From assembly GCA_021737905.1 (NCBI GenBank), contig JAIPDA010000048.1:1-12370 (forward strand): a stretch of 12,370 bases of DNA. Direction: 5' to 3'. Below the pieces are notes generated by a model. That model saw nothing but the letters and a program-made list of their open reading frames with translations. It searched no databases and was not told the origin of the DNA. A program made the position numbers and the translations under genes. This stretch comes from Rhodoferax sp. Lineage in GTDB: Bacteria > Pseudomonadota > Gammaproteobacteria > Burkholderiales > Burkholderiaceae_C. Below are positions 6,142 through 12,370 of the stretch, in pieces. Position 1 is the stretch's first letter; every line of letters begins with the position of its first letter.

Positions 6142-7327
6142 CTGTTGCCAATTGAGTCGTGTCGCGCTGCAGCTGCACATGCAAGGCGGTGAATTTTTTC
6201 TGCACTTCGCTTATTTTCGCAGGGCTTGACTCGGCCGCTTGCAGCCAATCAATGACCGCAGAGGCCAGCGCCGCTGGCGTTGCCGCATCTTGTAAAAATT
6301 CAGGAACCACAAACTCGCCACACAAAATATTGGGCAAGCCGACCCAGGGCTGCAGCTTGAGCCGGCCCTTGAGCCACCATGAAAGCCGGTTCATGCGGTA
6401 GGCAATCACCATCGGGCGTTTGAACAAGGCTGCCTCCAGCGTGGCCGTCCCGCTGGCGATCAGCGTGACATCGCAGGCGGCCAGCACGGCGTGCGACTGG
6501 CCATCAACAATCTTGAGTATTTCAGCCAAACCAGCGGCAAGCGTCAGGCGCTGTAACTCGGCCTTGAGCCCGGGCAGCGCCGGCACGATGAATTGCGTGC
6601 CAGGACGTTGACGGGCAATCAAAGCCACTGCCGCCAGAAATGGGGGGGCCAAATGGTCAATCTCCGCTTGCCTGCTGCCCGGCAGCACCGCCACCACAGG
6701 ACGGTCCAGCGCCAGCCCCAGGGCCAGACGGGCCGCCTCTTGGTCTGCTTGCATCGGAATCATGCTTGCCAAAGGGTGACCCACATAGGTGGCCGCAATG
6801 CCATGCTGCGCCAACAGAGCGGGCTCAAAAGGAAAAAGGCACAGCACATGGTCCGCACTGCGCTTGATTTTCTGAACGCGCTCAGGCCTGGAGGCCCAAA
6901 TCGAAGGGCTGACAAATTGAACCGTCTTGACACCGGCTTGGCGCAGGGATGCTTCTAGGTCCAGATTGAAGTCAGGCGCATCAATGCCAATGAACACATC
7001 CGGGCGTCGGGCCAGCAAGTGTTGTTTCAAATTACGGCGTATGCCGGAGATCTCCCGGTAGTGCAGCAACACGTCAACATAGCCCAGCACGGCCAGTTTG
7101 TCACTGGGCCACAAAGCCTTGAAGCCGAGCGCCTGCATCCGTGCGCCGCCAATGCCTTCGGCTTTCAAGTCAGGCCAGCGCTTTTGTAAGCCGCTTAGCA
7201 GCAAGCCTGCGAGTAAATCACCGGAGGTCTCTCCAGCCACCATCGCCAGATGCGGGCTGTGCGGGGATGCCGTCAAAGCATCCACATGTGGCGTCAAGAT
7301 GGCGGGAGATGTCGGCACACCGGCCAT
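6113..7327 (-). CDS. lpxB: Lipid-A-disaccharide synthase (LpxB)
   Basis: LpxB joins UDP-2,3-diacylglucosamine to 2,3-diacylglucosamine-1-phosphate (lipid X) at the inner membrane, forming the beta-1,6 disaccharide of lipid A. It is a GT19 glycosyltransferase of 404 residues from ATG 7327; the family is usually about 380-390, and the excess is a poorly conserved N-terminal stretch of about 25. Motifs are AGETSGD (31-37), FIGIDAPDFN (112-121, carrying the conserved Asp), SPSIWASR (140-147), YVGHP (181-185), LPGSR (215-219) and ASGTATLEAA (291-300). The family motif after SPS is normally WAW; here it is WAS. ATG 7327 is 7 nt after the lpxA stop and has no good Shine-Dalgarno, so coupling to lpxA is likely. 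A farther ATG at 7381 would overlap lpxA by 47 nt. A run of seven C lies in codons near residues 227-229. Confidence 0.96.
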   Translation of the reverse strand: MAGVPTSPAILTPHVDALTASPHSPHLAMVAGETSGDLLAGLLLSGLQKRWPDLKAEGIGGARMQALGFKALWPSDKLAVLGYVDVLLHYREISGIRRNLKQHLLARRPDVFIGIDAPDFNLDLEASLRQAGVKTVQFVSPSIWASRPERVQKIKRSADHVLCLFPFEPALLAQHGIAATYVGHPLASMIPMQADQEAARLALGLALDRPVVAVLPGSRQAEIDHLAPPFLAAVALIARQRPGTQFIVPALPGLKAELQRLTLAAGLAEILKIVDGQSHAVLAACDVTLIASGTATLEAALFKRPMVIAYRMNRLSWWLKGRLKLQPWVGLPNILCGEFVVPEFLQDAATPAALASAVIDWLQAAESSPAKISEVQKKFTALHVQLQRDTTQLATDAIEKVLAS

Positions 7328-7334
7328 TGAAAAA

Positions 7335-8129
7335 TCAGCGCACGATACCGCGCTGCGGCGAGGTTCCGGCCAGGAAATCAAGCATCATGGCCACGTCGGC
7401 TTCGGCCTCGGGATGGCTTTGCGTCAGGCGGGCAATGCGCTCTTTGGCTTGTTCAAGCGTCAGCTCATCACGGTAGAGCGCGCGCTGCATGGCTTTGACG
7501 GCGGCAATTCGCTCAGGTGAAAAGCCGCGCCGGCGCAAGCCTTCAAAGTTCATCGATCGCGCGGCAGCCGGCTGACCCTGGCACATCACATAAGGCGGCA
7601 GGTCAGCAAAAAGCAGGGAGCACATGGCCGTCATGCTGTGGGCGCCCAGGCGTACAAACTGATGCACCACCGTGAAGCCGCCCAAAATAGCCCAATCACC
7701 CACATGCACATGGCCGGCGAGTTGGGCATTGTTGGCAAAGATCGTGTGATTGCCCACCACGCAGTCATGCGCGAGATGAACGTAAGCCATGATCCAGTTG
7801 TCGTTGCCCACGCGGGTGACGCCGGCATCGCCGGGCGAGCCGATGTTGAGCGTGCAAAACTCACGGATGGTGTTTCGGTCGCCAATGACCAACTCACAGG
7901 GCTCGCCGGCATACTTTTTGTCCTGCGGAATAGCGCCTATCGAGTTGAACTGAAAAATTTTGTTGTCACGCCCTATGGTGGTGTGACCCTCGATCACGCA
8001 ATGCGCACCGATGCTTGAGCCGGCTGCGATACGGACATGCGGGCCAATCACGCTGTAAGGCCCCACGCTGACAGACTCATGAAGTTGCGCCTGCGGATCA
8101 ACCAGCGCGGTAGGATGAATGGCCGTCAC
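7335..8129 (-). CDS. lpxA: UDP-N-acetylglucosamine O-acyltransferase (LpxA), probably C10-selective
   Basis: LpxA performs the first step of lipid A synthesis, moving an R-3-hydroxyacyl chain from ACP to the 3-OH of UDP-GlcNAc. The 264-residue length is typical. The N-terminal two thirds are hexapeptide repeats of a left-handed beta helix, and the rest is the helical C-terminal domain. Catalytic His121 sits in HLAHDC, with His118 alongside. The residue aligning with E. coli Gly173, the acyl-chain ruler, is Met169 (TAMCS), the same substitution as in Pseudomonas aeruginosa LpxA, which uses 3-hydroxydecanoyl-ACP. The start is GTG at 8129 with AGGAG six nt upstream. fabZ ends 15 nt before, and lpxB starts 7 nt after. 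Confidence 0.97.
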   Translation of the reverse strand: MTAIHPTALVDPQAQLHESVSVGPYSVIGPHVRIAAGSSIGAHCVIEGHTTIGRDNKIFQFNSIGAIPQDKKYAGEPCELVIGDRNTIREFCTLNIGSPGDAGVTRVGNDNWIMAYVHLAHDCVVGNHTIFANNAQLAGHVHVGDWAILGGFTVVHQFVRLGAHSMTAMCSLLFADLPPYVMCQGQPAAARSMNFEGLRRRGFSPERIAAVKAMQRALYRDELTLEQAKERIARLTQSHPEAEADVAMMLDFLAGTSPQRGIVR

Positions 8130-8135
8130 CTGGTA

Positions 8136-8140
8136 CTCCT
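8136..8140 (-). promoter_or_regulatory. Ribosome-binding site of lpxA
   Basis: AGGAG, within GAGGAG, lies 6 nt before the GTG start. It is the best Shine-Dalgarno in the lpx part of the operon, where most other starts rely on overlap with the upstream gene, and it confirms the GTG. Confidence 0.8.
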
Positions 8141-8144
8141 CGGC

Positions 8145-8585
8145 TCAGGGCAGCGTGCGCATGGTGCACATCAGTTCGGCTTCGCAGGCCAGTTGATCAT
8201 CTACCCGGGCGACCCCCTTGAACTTGAATATGCCCGACTTCATGCGCTCCAGAGAAACGTCCATCACCAACTGGTCGCCCGGCTCAACCGGACGCTTAAA
8301 GCGCGCACCGTCAATGCCGGCAAAATAATAAATAGTCTTTTCACCGGGGGTGGTGCCCAGCGCATCAAACGCCAGCAAGGCCGCCACCTGGGCCATCGCC
8401 TCGAGCATCAGCACGCCCGGCATGACAGGGCGGTGCGGAAAATGTCCGACAAAAAAAGGCTCGTTGATGGTGACGTTTTTAATCGCCTTGATACGCTTGC
8501 CTTTTTCAAGCTCCAGCACCCGGTCTACCAGCAAAAAGGGGTAGCGATGCGGCAGTTGCTTGAGAATTTCGTGAATGTCCATCAT
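8145..8585 (-). CDS. fabZ: 3-hydroxyacyl-[acyl-carrier-protein] dehydratase FabZ
   Basis: FabZ dehydrates 3-hydroxyacyl-ACP to trans-2-enoyl-ACP in fatty-acid elongation, and so competes with LpxA and LpxD for the same 3-hydroxyacyl-ACP substrates. The 146-residue hot-dog-fold protein has the canonical active-site segment GHFPHRPVMPGV, with His48 and, on the following helix, Glu62 (LEAMAQ). LPHRYPFLLVDRV (11-23) is the conserved N-terminal block. The ATG at 8585 overlaps the lpxD TGA (ATGA); the very next codon is also ATG (8582), so either may be used. There is no strong Shine-Dalgarno, in keeping with translational coupling to lpxD. Its position between lpxD and lpxA is the usual proteobacterial order. 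A T7 run (8457-8451) falls within NEPFFVGHF. Confidence 0.97.
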   Translation of the reverse strand: MMDIHEILKQLPHRYPFLLVDRVLELEKGKRIKAIKNVTINEPFFVGHFPHRPVMPGVLMLEAMAQVAALLAFDALGTTPGEKTIYYFAGIDGARFKRPVEPGDQLVMDVSLERMKSGIFKFKGVARVDDQLACEAELMCTMRTLP

Positions 8586-9661
8586 GGCTGGTCTTTGGTT
8601 GCTGGCAAAGCAGTGGGCTGCTGCAGTGCAATCTGTTTTTCAACTTGTTTGAGCCGGTCGCGCAAACTGTGCAAATGCTTGAGAGTCGCCGCATTTTTCT
8701 CCCAAGTGGCATTGTCGTCGACGGGAAAGAAACCGCTGTAATGACCCGGCTGAAGAATCGAGCGAGTGACAACAGTTGCCACCGAAATATTCACCCGGTC
8801 GGCCAGCGTCAAATGCCCAAGAATCATGGCCGCACCACCGATGGTGCAATGCGCGCCAATGCGAGCGCTGCCAGCCACACCCACACAACCGGCCATGGCC
8901 GTGTGCGCACCGATATGCACGTTGTGGCCGATCTGGATCAGGTTGTCGAGTTTGACGCCGTCCTCGATCACGGTGTCATCCAGCGCACCACGGTCAATGC
9001 AGGTATTGGCACCAATCTCGACGTCGTTGCCGATGCGAACACGACCCAGCTGCTCGATTTTTTCCCAGCCGCCGGCATGGGGCGCAAAGCCGAAACCGTC
9101 TGCACCTATGACAACGCCGGGGTGAAGAATGCAGCGCTCACCCATCAGGCAGCCTTCGCCCAAAGTAACCCGGGCAGCTAAACGGCTGCCGGCACCGACC
9201 TGCGCATTGCGACCGATCACCGTGTGTTCCCCGATGCGCACGCCGGCTGCGATCACAGCACCGGCTGCAATGCAGGCAAACGCACCCACAAAAACATCAT
9301 CACCAAGACGCGCTGTCGGGTCGATGACGGCAGTGGGATGAATGAGCGCGGCAGGCAACACGTTGTGATGCAGCTTCCAGAGCTGAGTCACACGTGCAAA
9401 GTAACGATAAGGATCGCTGACCACAATGCACGCACCGCGCGCCACGGCTGCCGCCTTGAACTGCGGTGGAACAATCACGCAAGCAGCCGCAGATGCGGCC
9501 AGTTGACTCAAATATTTGGCGTGGCTGATAAAGCTCAGCGAATGAGGTGTAGCAGACTCTAAGGAAGACAGACTTTGAATCTGGGTCCGGGCATCAGCGA
9601 GCAATTCAGCATCAAATTCGCCGGCAAGTGCACCGACAATTTCACTCAGGCTCAGAGACAC
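8582..9661 (-). CDS. lpxD: UDP-3-O-(3-hydroxyacyl)glucosamine N-acyltransferase (LpxD)
   Basis: LpxD adds the second 3-hydroxyacyl chain, N-linked, to UDP-3-O-acylglucosamine (third step of lipid A synthesis, cytoplasm). It has 359 residues. An N-terminal uridine-binding domain spans about 1-100. A long left-handed beta helix of hexapeptide repeats spans about 105-305, with catalytic His246 in QIGHNV. A C-terminal charged helix, about 327-348, is of the type involved in ACP contact. FGFAPH (191-196) is a characteristic segment. The start is GTG at 9661, giving the typical MSLSLSEIV beginning. It lies 21 nt after the skp stop and lacks a convincing Shine-Dalgarno. The stop overlaps fabZ by 4 nt. 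No anomalies are seen. Confidence 0.97.
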   Translation of the reverse strand: MSLSLSEIVGALAGEFDAELLADARTQIQSLSSLESATPHSLSFISHAKYLSQLAASAAACVIVPPQFKAAAVARGACIVVSDPYRYFARVTQLWKLHHNVLPAALIHPTAVIDPTARLGDDVFVGAFACIAAGAVIAAGVRIGEHTVIGRNAQVGAGSRLAARVTLGEGCLMGERCILHPGVVIGADGFGFAPHAGGWEKIEQLGRVRIGNDVEIGANTCIDRGALDDTVIEDGVKLDNLIQIGHNVHIGAHTAMAGCVGVAGSARIGAHCTIGGAAMILGHLTLADRVNISVATVVTRSILQPGHYSGFFPVDDNATWEKNAATLKHLHSLRDRLKQVEKQIALQQPTALPATKDQP

Positions 9662-9682
9662 GCCGCGCCGTACCAGGGGAAT

Positions 9683-10195
9683 TTACCGGACGTTGCCGGC
9701 ATTCAAGGTCTTGATCACCTTGTCGGTAATGTCATGTTTGGAATTGACATAAACGGCTTCTTGCAAAATCAGATCGAATTTTTCCGCTTCGGCCAAAGAC
9801 CTCACCACGCGGTTGGCGCGCTCAATGACCAACTGCAGCTCTTCGTTTTTACGGCTGTTAAGGTCTTCCTGGAACTCACGGCGTTTGCGCTGGAACTCAC
9901 GGTCTTGCTCCACCAGTTGGCGTTGCCGAGTATTGCGTTGACTCTCCGACAAAGTCGGGGCTTCGCGCTCCAGCTTTTCAGATTGCGCCTTGATCTGAAC
10001 ACCTAAATCGGCAATGTCTTTTTCACGCTTGGAAAATTCCTGCTCAAGCTTGGCTTGCGCAGCTTTGGAGGTGTTGGCCTCGCGAAAAATTCGGTCCAGG
10101 TTGACAATACCAACCTTGAATTCCTGCGCACTGGCAGCAGCGCCCGCCATGGGCAACAAAATGCAGACAAGGATATGACGAAGAGAAAAAGTCAT
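9683..10195 (-). CDS. skp: Periplasmic chaperone Skp/OmpH
   Basis: Skp is a trimeric 'jellyfish' chaperone that holds unfolded outer-membrane proteins in the periplasm on their way to BamA. The product is 170 residues. Residues 1-23 form a signal peptide: a short basic start, a hydrophobic core, and ASA before Gln24 as the likely signal peptidase I site. Residues 25-40 (FKVGIVNLDRIF) form the conserved beta/trimerisation segment. About 43-125 is a highly charged helical arm rich in Lys, Arg, Glu and Gln, and the C-terminal part returns to the body domain (SEAEKF-like region and DITDKVI near the end). The ATG overlaps the bamA TAA by one base (TAATG). bamA-skp-lpxD order supports the call. Sequence identity among Skp proteins is low, but length, signal peptide and context agree. 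Confidence 0.95.
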   Translation of the reverse strand: MTFSLRHILVCILLPMAGAAASAQEFKVGIVNLDRIFREANTSKAAQAKLEQEFSKREKDIADLGVQIKAQSEKLEREAPTLSESQRNTRQRQLVEQDREFQRKRREFQEDLNSRKNEELQLVIERANRVVRSLAEAEKFDLILQEAVYVNSKHDITDKVIKTLNAGNVR

Positions 10196-12370
10196 TAGAA
10201 AGCCGTGCCGATCTGGAATTGAAGTGTCTGTATTCTATCGCCAGCTTCTTTGCGCAGTGGCTTGGCAAAACCCAAACGCAAGGGGCCCACCGGGGATATC
10301 CAGCTGACGCCAACACCCGTTGAAGCCCGCAAATCACTCAGGCTGTAGTTGGCGGACTCACTGAAAACATTGCCGGCATCGACAAAAGCAAACATGCGCA
10401 ATGTCCGGTCATTGCCCGCGCCCGGAAAGGGGGCAATAAGTTCGGTATTGAGCGTGATTTTTTTAGGGCCGCCTATGGCAGTCCCGCTTTCGTAAGGGCC
10501 CAAAGAGCCCTGCTCAAAACCTCGTACCGAGCCCAAGCCGCCAGAAAAGGAGTTCTTGAACACAGGGAAAGTCTGGCCGTTCAGGCCTGCGCCCCAACCC
10601 AGCTCGCCGTTCAGCCCGATGGTGAACTGCTTGTTGAGCGGAATGTACTGCTGGATCTGATAACTTGCACGCAAATAGCGGATGTCTCCTGCAATACCCC
10701 AGTCGCCGTTAACACGCTGGTAGAGGCCCCGGGTCGGCACCAGGGCACTGTCACGTGTGTCACGCGACCAGCCAACTGTCAAGGGAACAGAAGTGCTCTT
10801 GGCACCGTAGTTATTGACCTGAAGCTGCCATGTTGTCGGCAAAGCGATGGAGCCCTCTCGGATGTGCAACGACTCAACTCCACCGCCCAAGTAAACAGTG
10901 TCGTTTTCAGTGAAAGGCACACCAAAGCGCAAGCTGGCACCGTTAGTGACCAGGGAATAATCGCCCGTTTGGCCACTCAGAGGCTTGGTGGTACGGTTAT
11001 AGACGTCAATCGTGCGGGACACGCCATCGGTCGTGAAATACGGATCCGTGGTACTGACCACGAGCTGTCTGCTGGACTTGCTGGTATTGATTTCCAGCCC
11101 CAGGTAATTGCCAGAGCCCATGAAGTTTTCTTGCCGAATACCCGCCATGATGGAAAACTTATCGCCACTGGAATAACCTGCGCCAAGCTGCAAATTGCCG
11201 GTTGGTTTTTCAGCGACCGTCAAAGTCAAATCGACTTGGTCTGGCGCGTTCGGCACTTCCTGCGTGTCAACCGCCACATTCGTGAAAAACCCCAGGCGGT
11301 CCACCCTGTCGCGCGATCGTCGGATGTTGTCACCGTCGTACCAGGACGACTCAAACTGCCGGAACTCCCGGCGCACAACTTCATCGCGGGTGCGGTTGTT
11401 ACCGGCAATATTGATGCGGCGCACATAGGCGCGGCGTGAGGGATCAGCCCGCAGCACAAAACTGACCAGATTGCTTTGACGGTCGATCACGGGCATCGCC
11501 TCAACCCGCGCAAATGCAAAGCCGAAGGTGCCAAAATATTCGTTAAACGCCTTGGTGGTTTCAGCCACCTGGTCAGCGTTGTAAGCTGCTCCCGGCTTGA
11601 TGGTGATGAGCGACTTGAACTCTGCTTCACGACCCAGGTAATTGCCTTCAAGACGAATGGCGGAAACCACGAATCGCTCTCCCTCAAAAATATTGAGGGT
11701 GATGCTGATATTTTGCTTGTCTGGGGAGATTGCTACCTGCGTCGAATCGACTCGAAAGTCAAGGTAGCCACGGGTCAGGTAATACGACCGGAGTGTTTCA
11801 ATGTCAGCATTGAGCTTGACGCGCGAATAGCGATTGGACTTGGTGTACCAGCTCAGCCAACCGCCTGTGTCCAAGTCAAACAGCTTGCGAAGTGTCGATT
11901 CGCTGAAAGCTTTGGTGCCGATCAAGCGAATGTCGTTGATCTTTGCAGTTTCGCCCTCGGTCACGCTGAAGGTCAGATTGACCCGATTACGCTCAATGGG
12001 CGTGACTGTAGTGACCACCTGCGCACCATACAAACTGCGATTGACATACTGTCGTTTGAGTTCTTGCTCGGCCTTGTCTGCCAGGGCCTTGTCAAAGGGT
12101 TGACCTTCATAAAGCCCTGCATCGCGCATCGCTTTTTTCAGAAAGTCTTTGTCGAATTCTTTGTTACCCACAAAATCAACGCCGGCCACGGACGGCCGCT
12201 CTTCAACAATCACCACCAGCACGTCACCACTGACTTCCAGCCGAACATCCTTGAAAAGACCCAATGCAAACAAAGCGCGAATGGCGGCTGAAGCCTTGTC
12301 ATCGCTGTAGCTTTCGCCGACGCGCAAGGGGATGGACGCGAAAATGGTGCCGGGCTCCACCCGCTGCAAG
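10195..12370 (-). CDS. bamA: Outer-membrane protein assembly factor BamA, 5'-truncated by the window
   Basis: BamA is the Omp85-family core of the BAM complex, which folds beta-barrel proteins into the outer membrane. The visible 724 residues begin inside POTRA1. The first codon, TTG at 12369, is an internal Leu (Leu-Gln-Arg-Val-Glu) rather than a start, and about 40-60 residues including the signal peptide lie outside. POTRA domains follow at roughly 1-57 (partial), 58-138, 139-230, 231-308 and 312-388. The C-terminal 16-strand barrel spans about 390-724. The lid-loop signature VRGF is at 615-618. The protein ends in Phe (QIGTAF), the outer-membrane beta-signal. The stop codon overlaps skp. 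Its substrate-delivery partner Skp follows directly. Confidence 0.96.
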   Translation of the reverse strand, partial: LQRVEPGTIFASIPLRVGESYSDDKASAAIRALFALGLFKDVRLEVSGDVLVVIVEERPSVAGVDFVGNKEFDKDFLKKAMRDAGLYEGQPFDKALADKAEQELKRQYVNRSLYGAQVVTTVTPIERNRVNLTFSVTEGETAKINDIRLIGTKAFSESTLRKLFDLDTGGWLSWYTKSNRYSRVKLNADIETLRSYYLTRGYLDFRVDSTQVAISPDKQNISITLNIFEGERFVVSAIRLEGNYLGREAEFKSLITIKPGAAYNADQVAETTKAFNEYFGTFGFAFARVEAMPVIDRQSNLVSFVLRADPSRRAYVRRINIAGNNRTRDEVVRREFRQFESSWYDGDNIRRSRDRVDRLGFFTNVAVDTQEVPNAPDQVDLTLTVAEKPTGNLQLGAGYSSGDKFSIMAGIRQENFMGSGNYLGLEINTSKSSRQLVVSTTDPYFTTDGVSRTIDVYNRTTKPLSGQTGDYSLVTNGASLRFGVPFTENDTVYLGGGVESLHIREGSIALPTTWQLQVNNYGAKSTSVPLTVGWSRDTRDSALVPTRGLYQRVNGDWGIAGDIRYLRASYQIQQYIPLNKQFTIGLNGELGWGAGLNGQTFPVFKNSFSGGLGSVRGFEQGSLGPYESGTAIGGPKKITLNTELIAPFPGAGNDRTLRMFAFVDAGNVFSESANYSLSDLRASTGVGVSWISPVGPLRLGFAKPLRKEAGDRIQTLQFQIGTAF

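Noticed and set aside
8451..8457. A7/T7 tract in fabZ as a phase-variation site
   Set aside because: It encodes the conserved Pro-Phe-Phe before the catalytic His, in an essential gene. The sequence is imposed by the protein, and short tracts like this are common.
1..12370. Search for mobile elements, CRISPR, tRNA, toxin-antitoxin or other accessory systems
   Set aside because: No transposase, terminal repeats, spaced repeats, cloverleaf sequences or unexplained coding gaps were seen; every stretch over 160 nt is accounted for by core genes.

Overview
This is a compact, single-strand chromosomal segment from a proteobacterium, most probably a betaproteobacterium of the Burkholderiales (Comamonadaceae-like: Rhodoferax, Polaromonas, Acidovorax relatives). 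That placement rests on the general look of the proteins, the order bamA-skp-lpxD-fabZ-lpxA-lpxB-rnhB, and the carA-carB-greA block; no database search was possible. All genes lie on the minus strand, so the biology reads from position 12370 down to 1. There is no sign of mobile DNA, CRISPR, tRNA or rRNA, and no unrecognised protein family. Coding density is about 97 percent.

Positions 12370 to 6113 hold an outer-membrane biogenesis operon. It contains bamA (5' end outside the window; the C-terminal five-POTRA/barrel part is present), skp (periplasmic chaperone), lpxD, fabZ, lpxA and lpxB. These genes overlap or are separated by 21 nt or less. BamA and Skp deliver and insert outer-membrane proteins. 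FabZ works in the 3-hydroxyacyl-ACP pool that supplies LpxA and LpxD, and LpxA, LpxD and LpxB carry out three steps of lipid A synthesis. The operon runs on into rnhB (RNase HII) and a SpoU/TrmH-type RNA 2'-O-methyltransferase (ending at 4724), again through overlaps.

Positions 4723 to 4567 are the largest true intergenic region (157 nt). It carries a strong -10 box (TATAAT) whose poor -35 overlaps the methyltransferase stop codon. A long leader follows with a long-range 12-bp inverted repeat, then a good Shine-Dalgarno and a GTG start for carA. carA and carB (both subunits of carbamoyl-phosphate synthetase, for arginine and pyrimidines) overlap by one base.

Positions 151 to 50 separate carB from greA, of which only the first 16 codons are present. 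A perfect 11-bp GC-rich hairpin and a second small hairpin on the greA ribosome-binding site sit here. They leave no room for a promoter after the large hairpin, so greA must be transcribed through it.

The window is essentially ordinary core genome. The points most worth following are the LpxA residue predicting C10 acyl-chain selection, the carA leader RNA, the carB-greA hairpins, and a changed ornithine-site residue in CarB.
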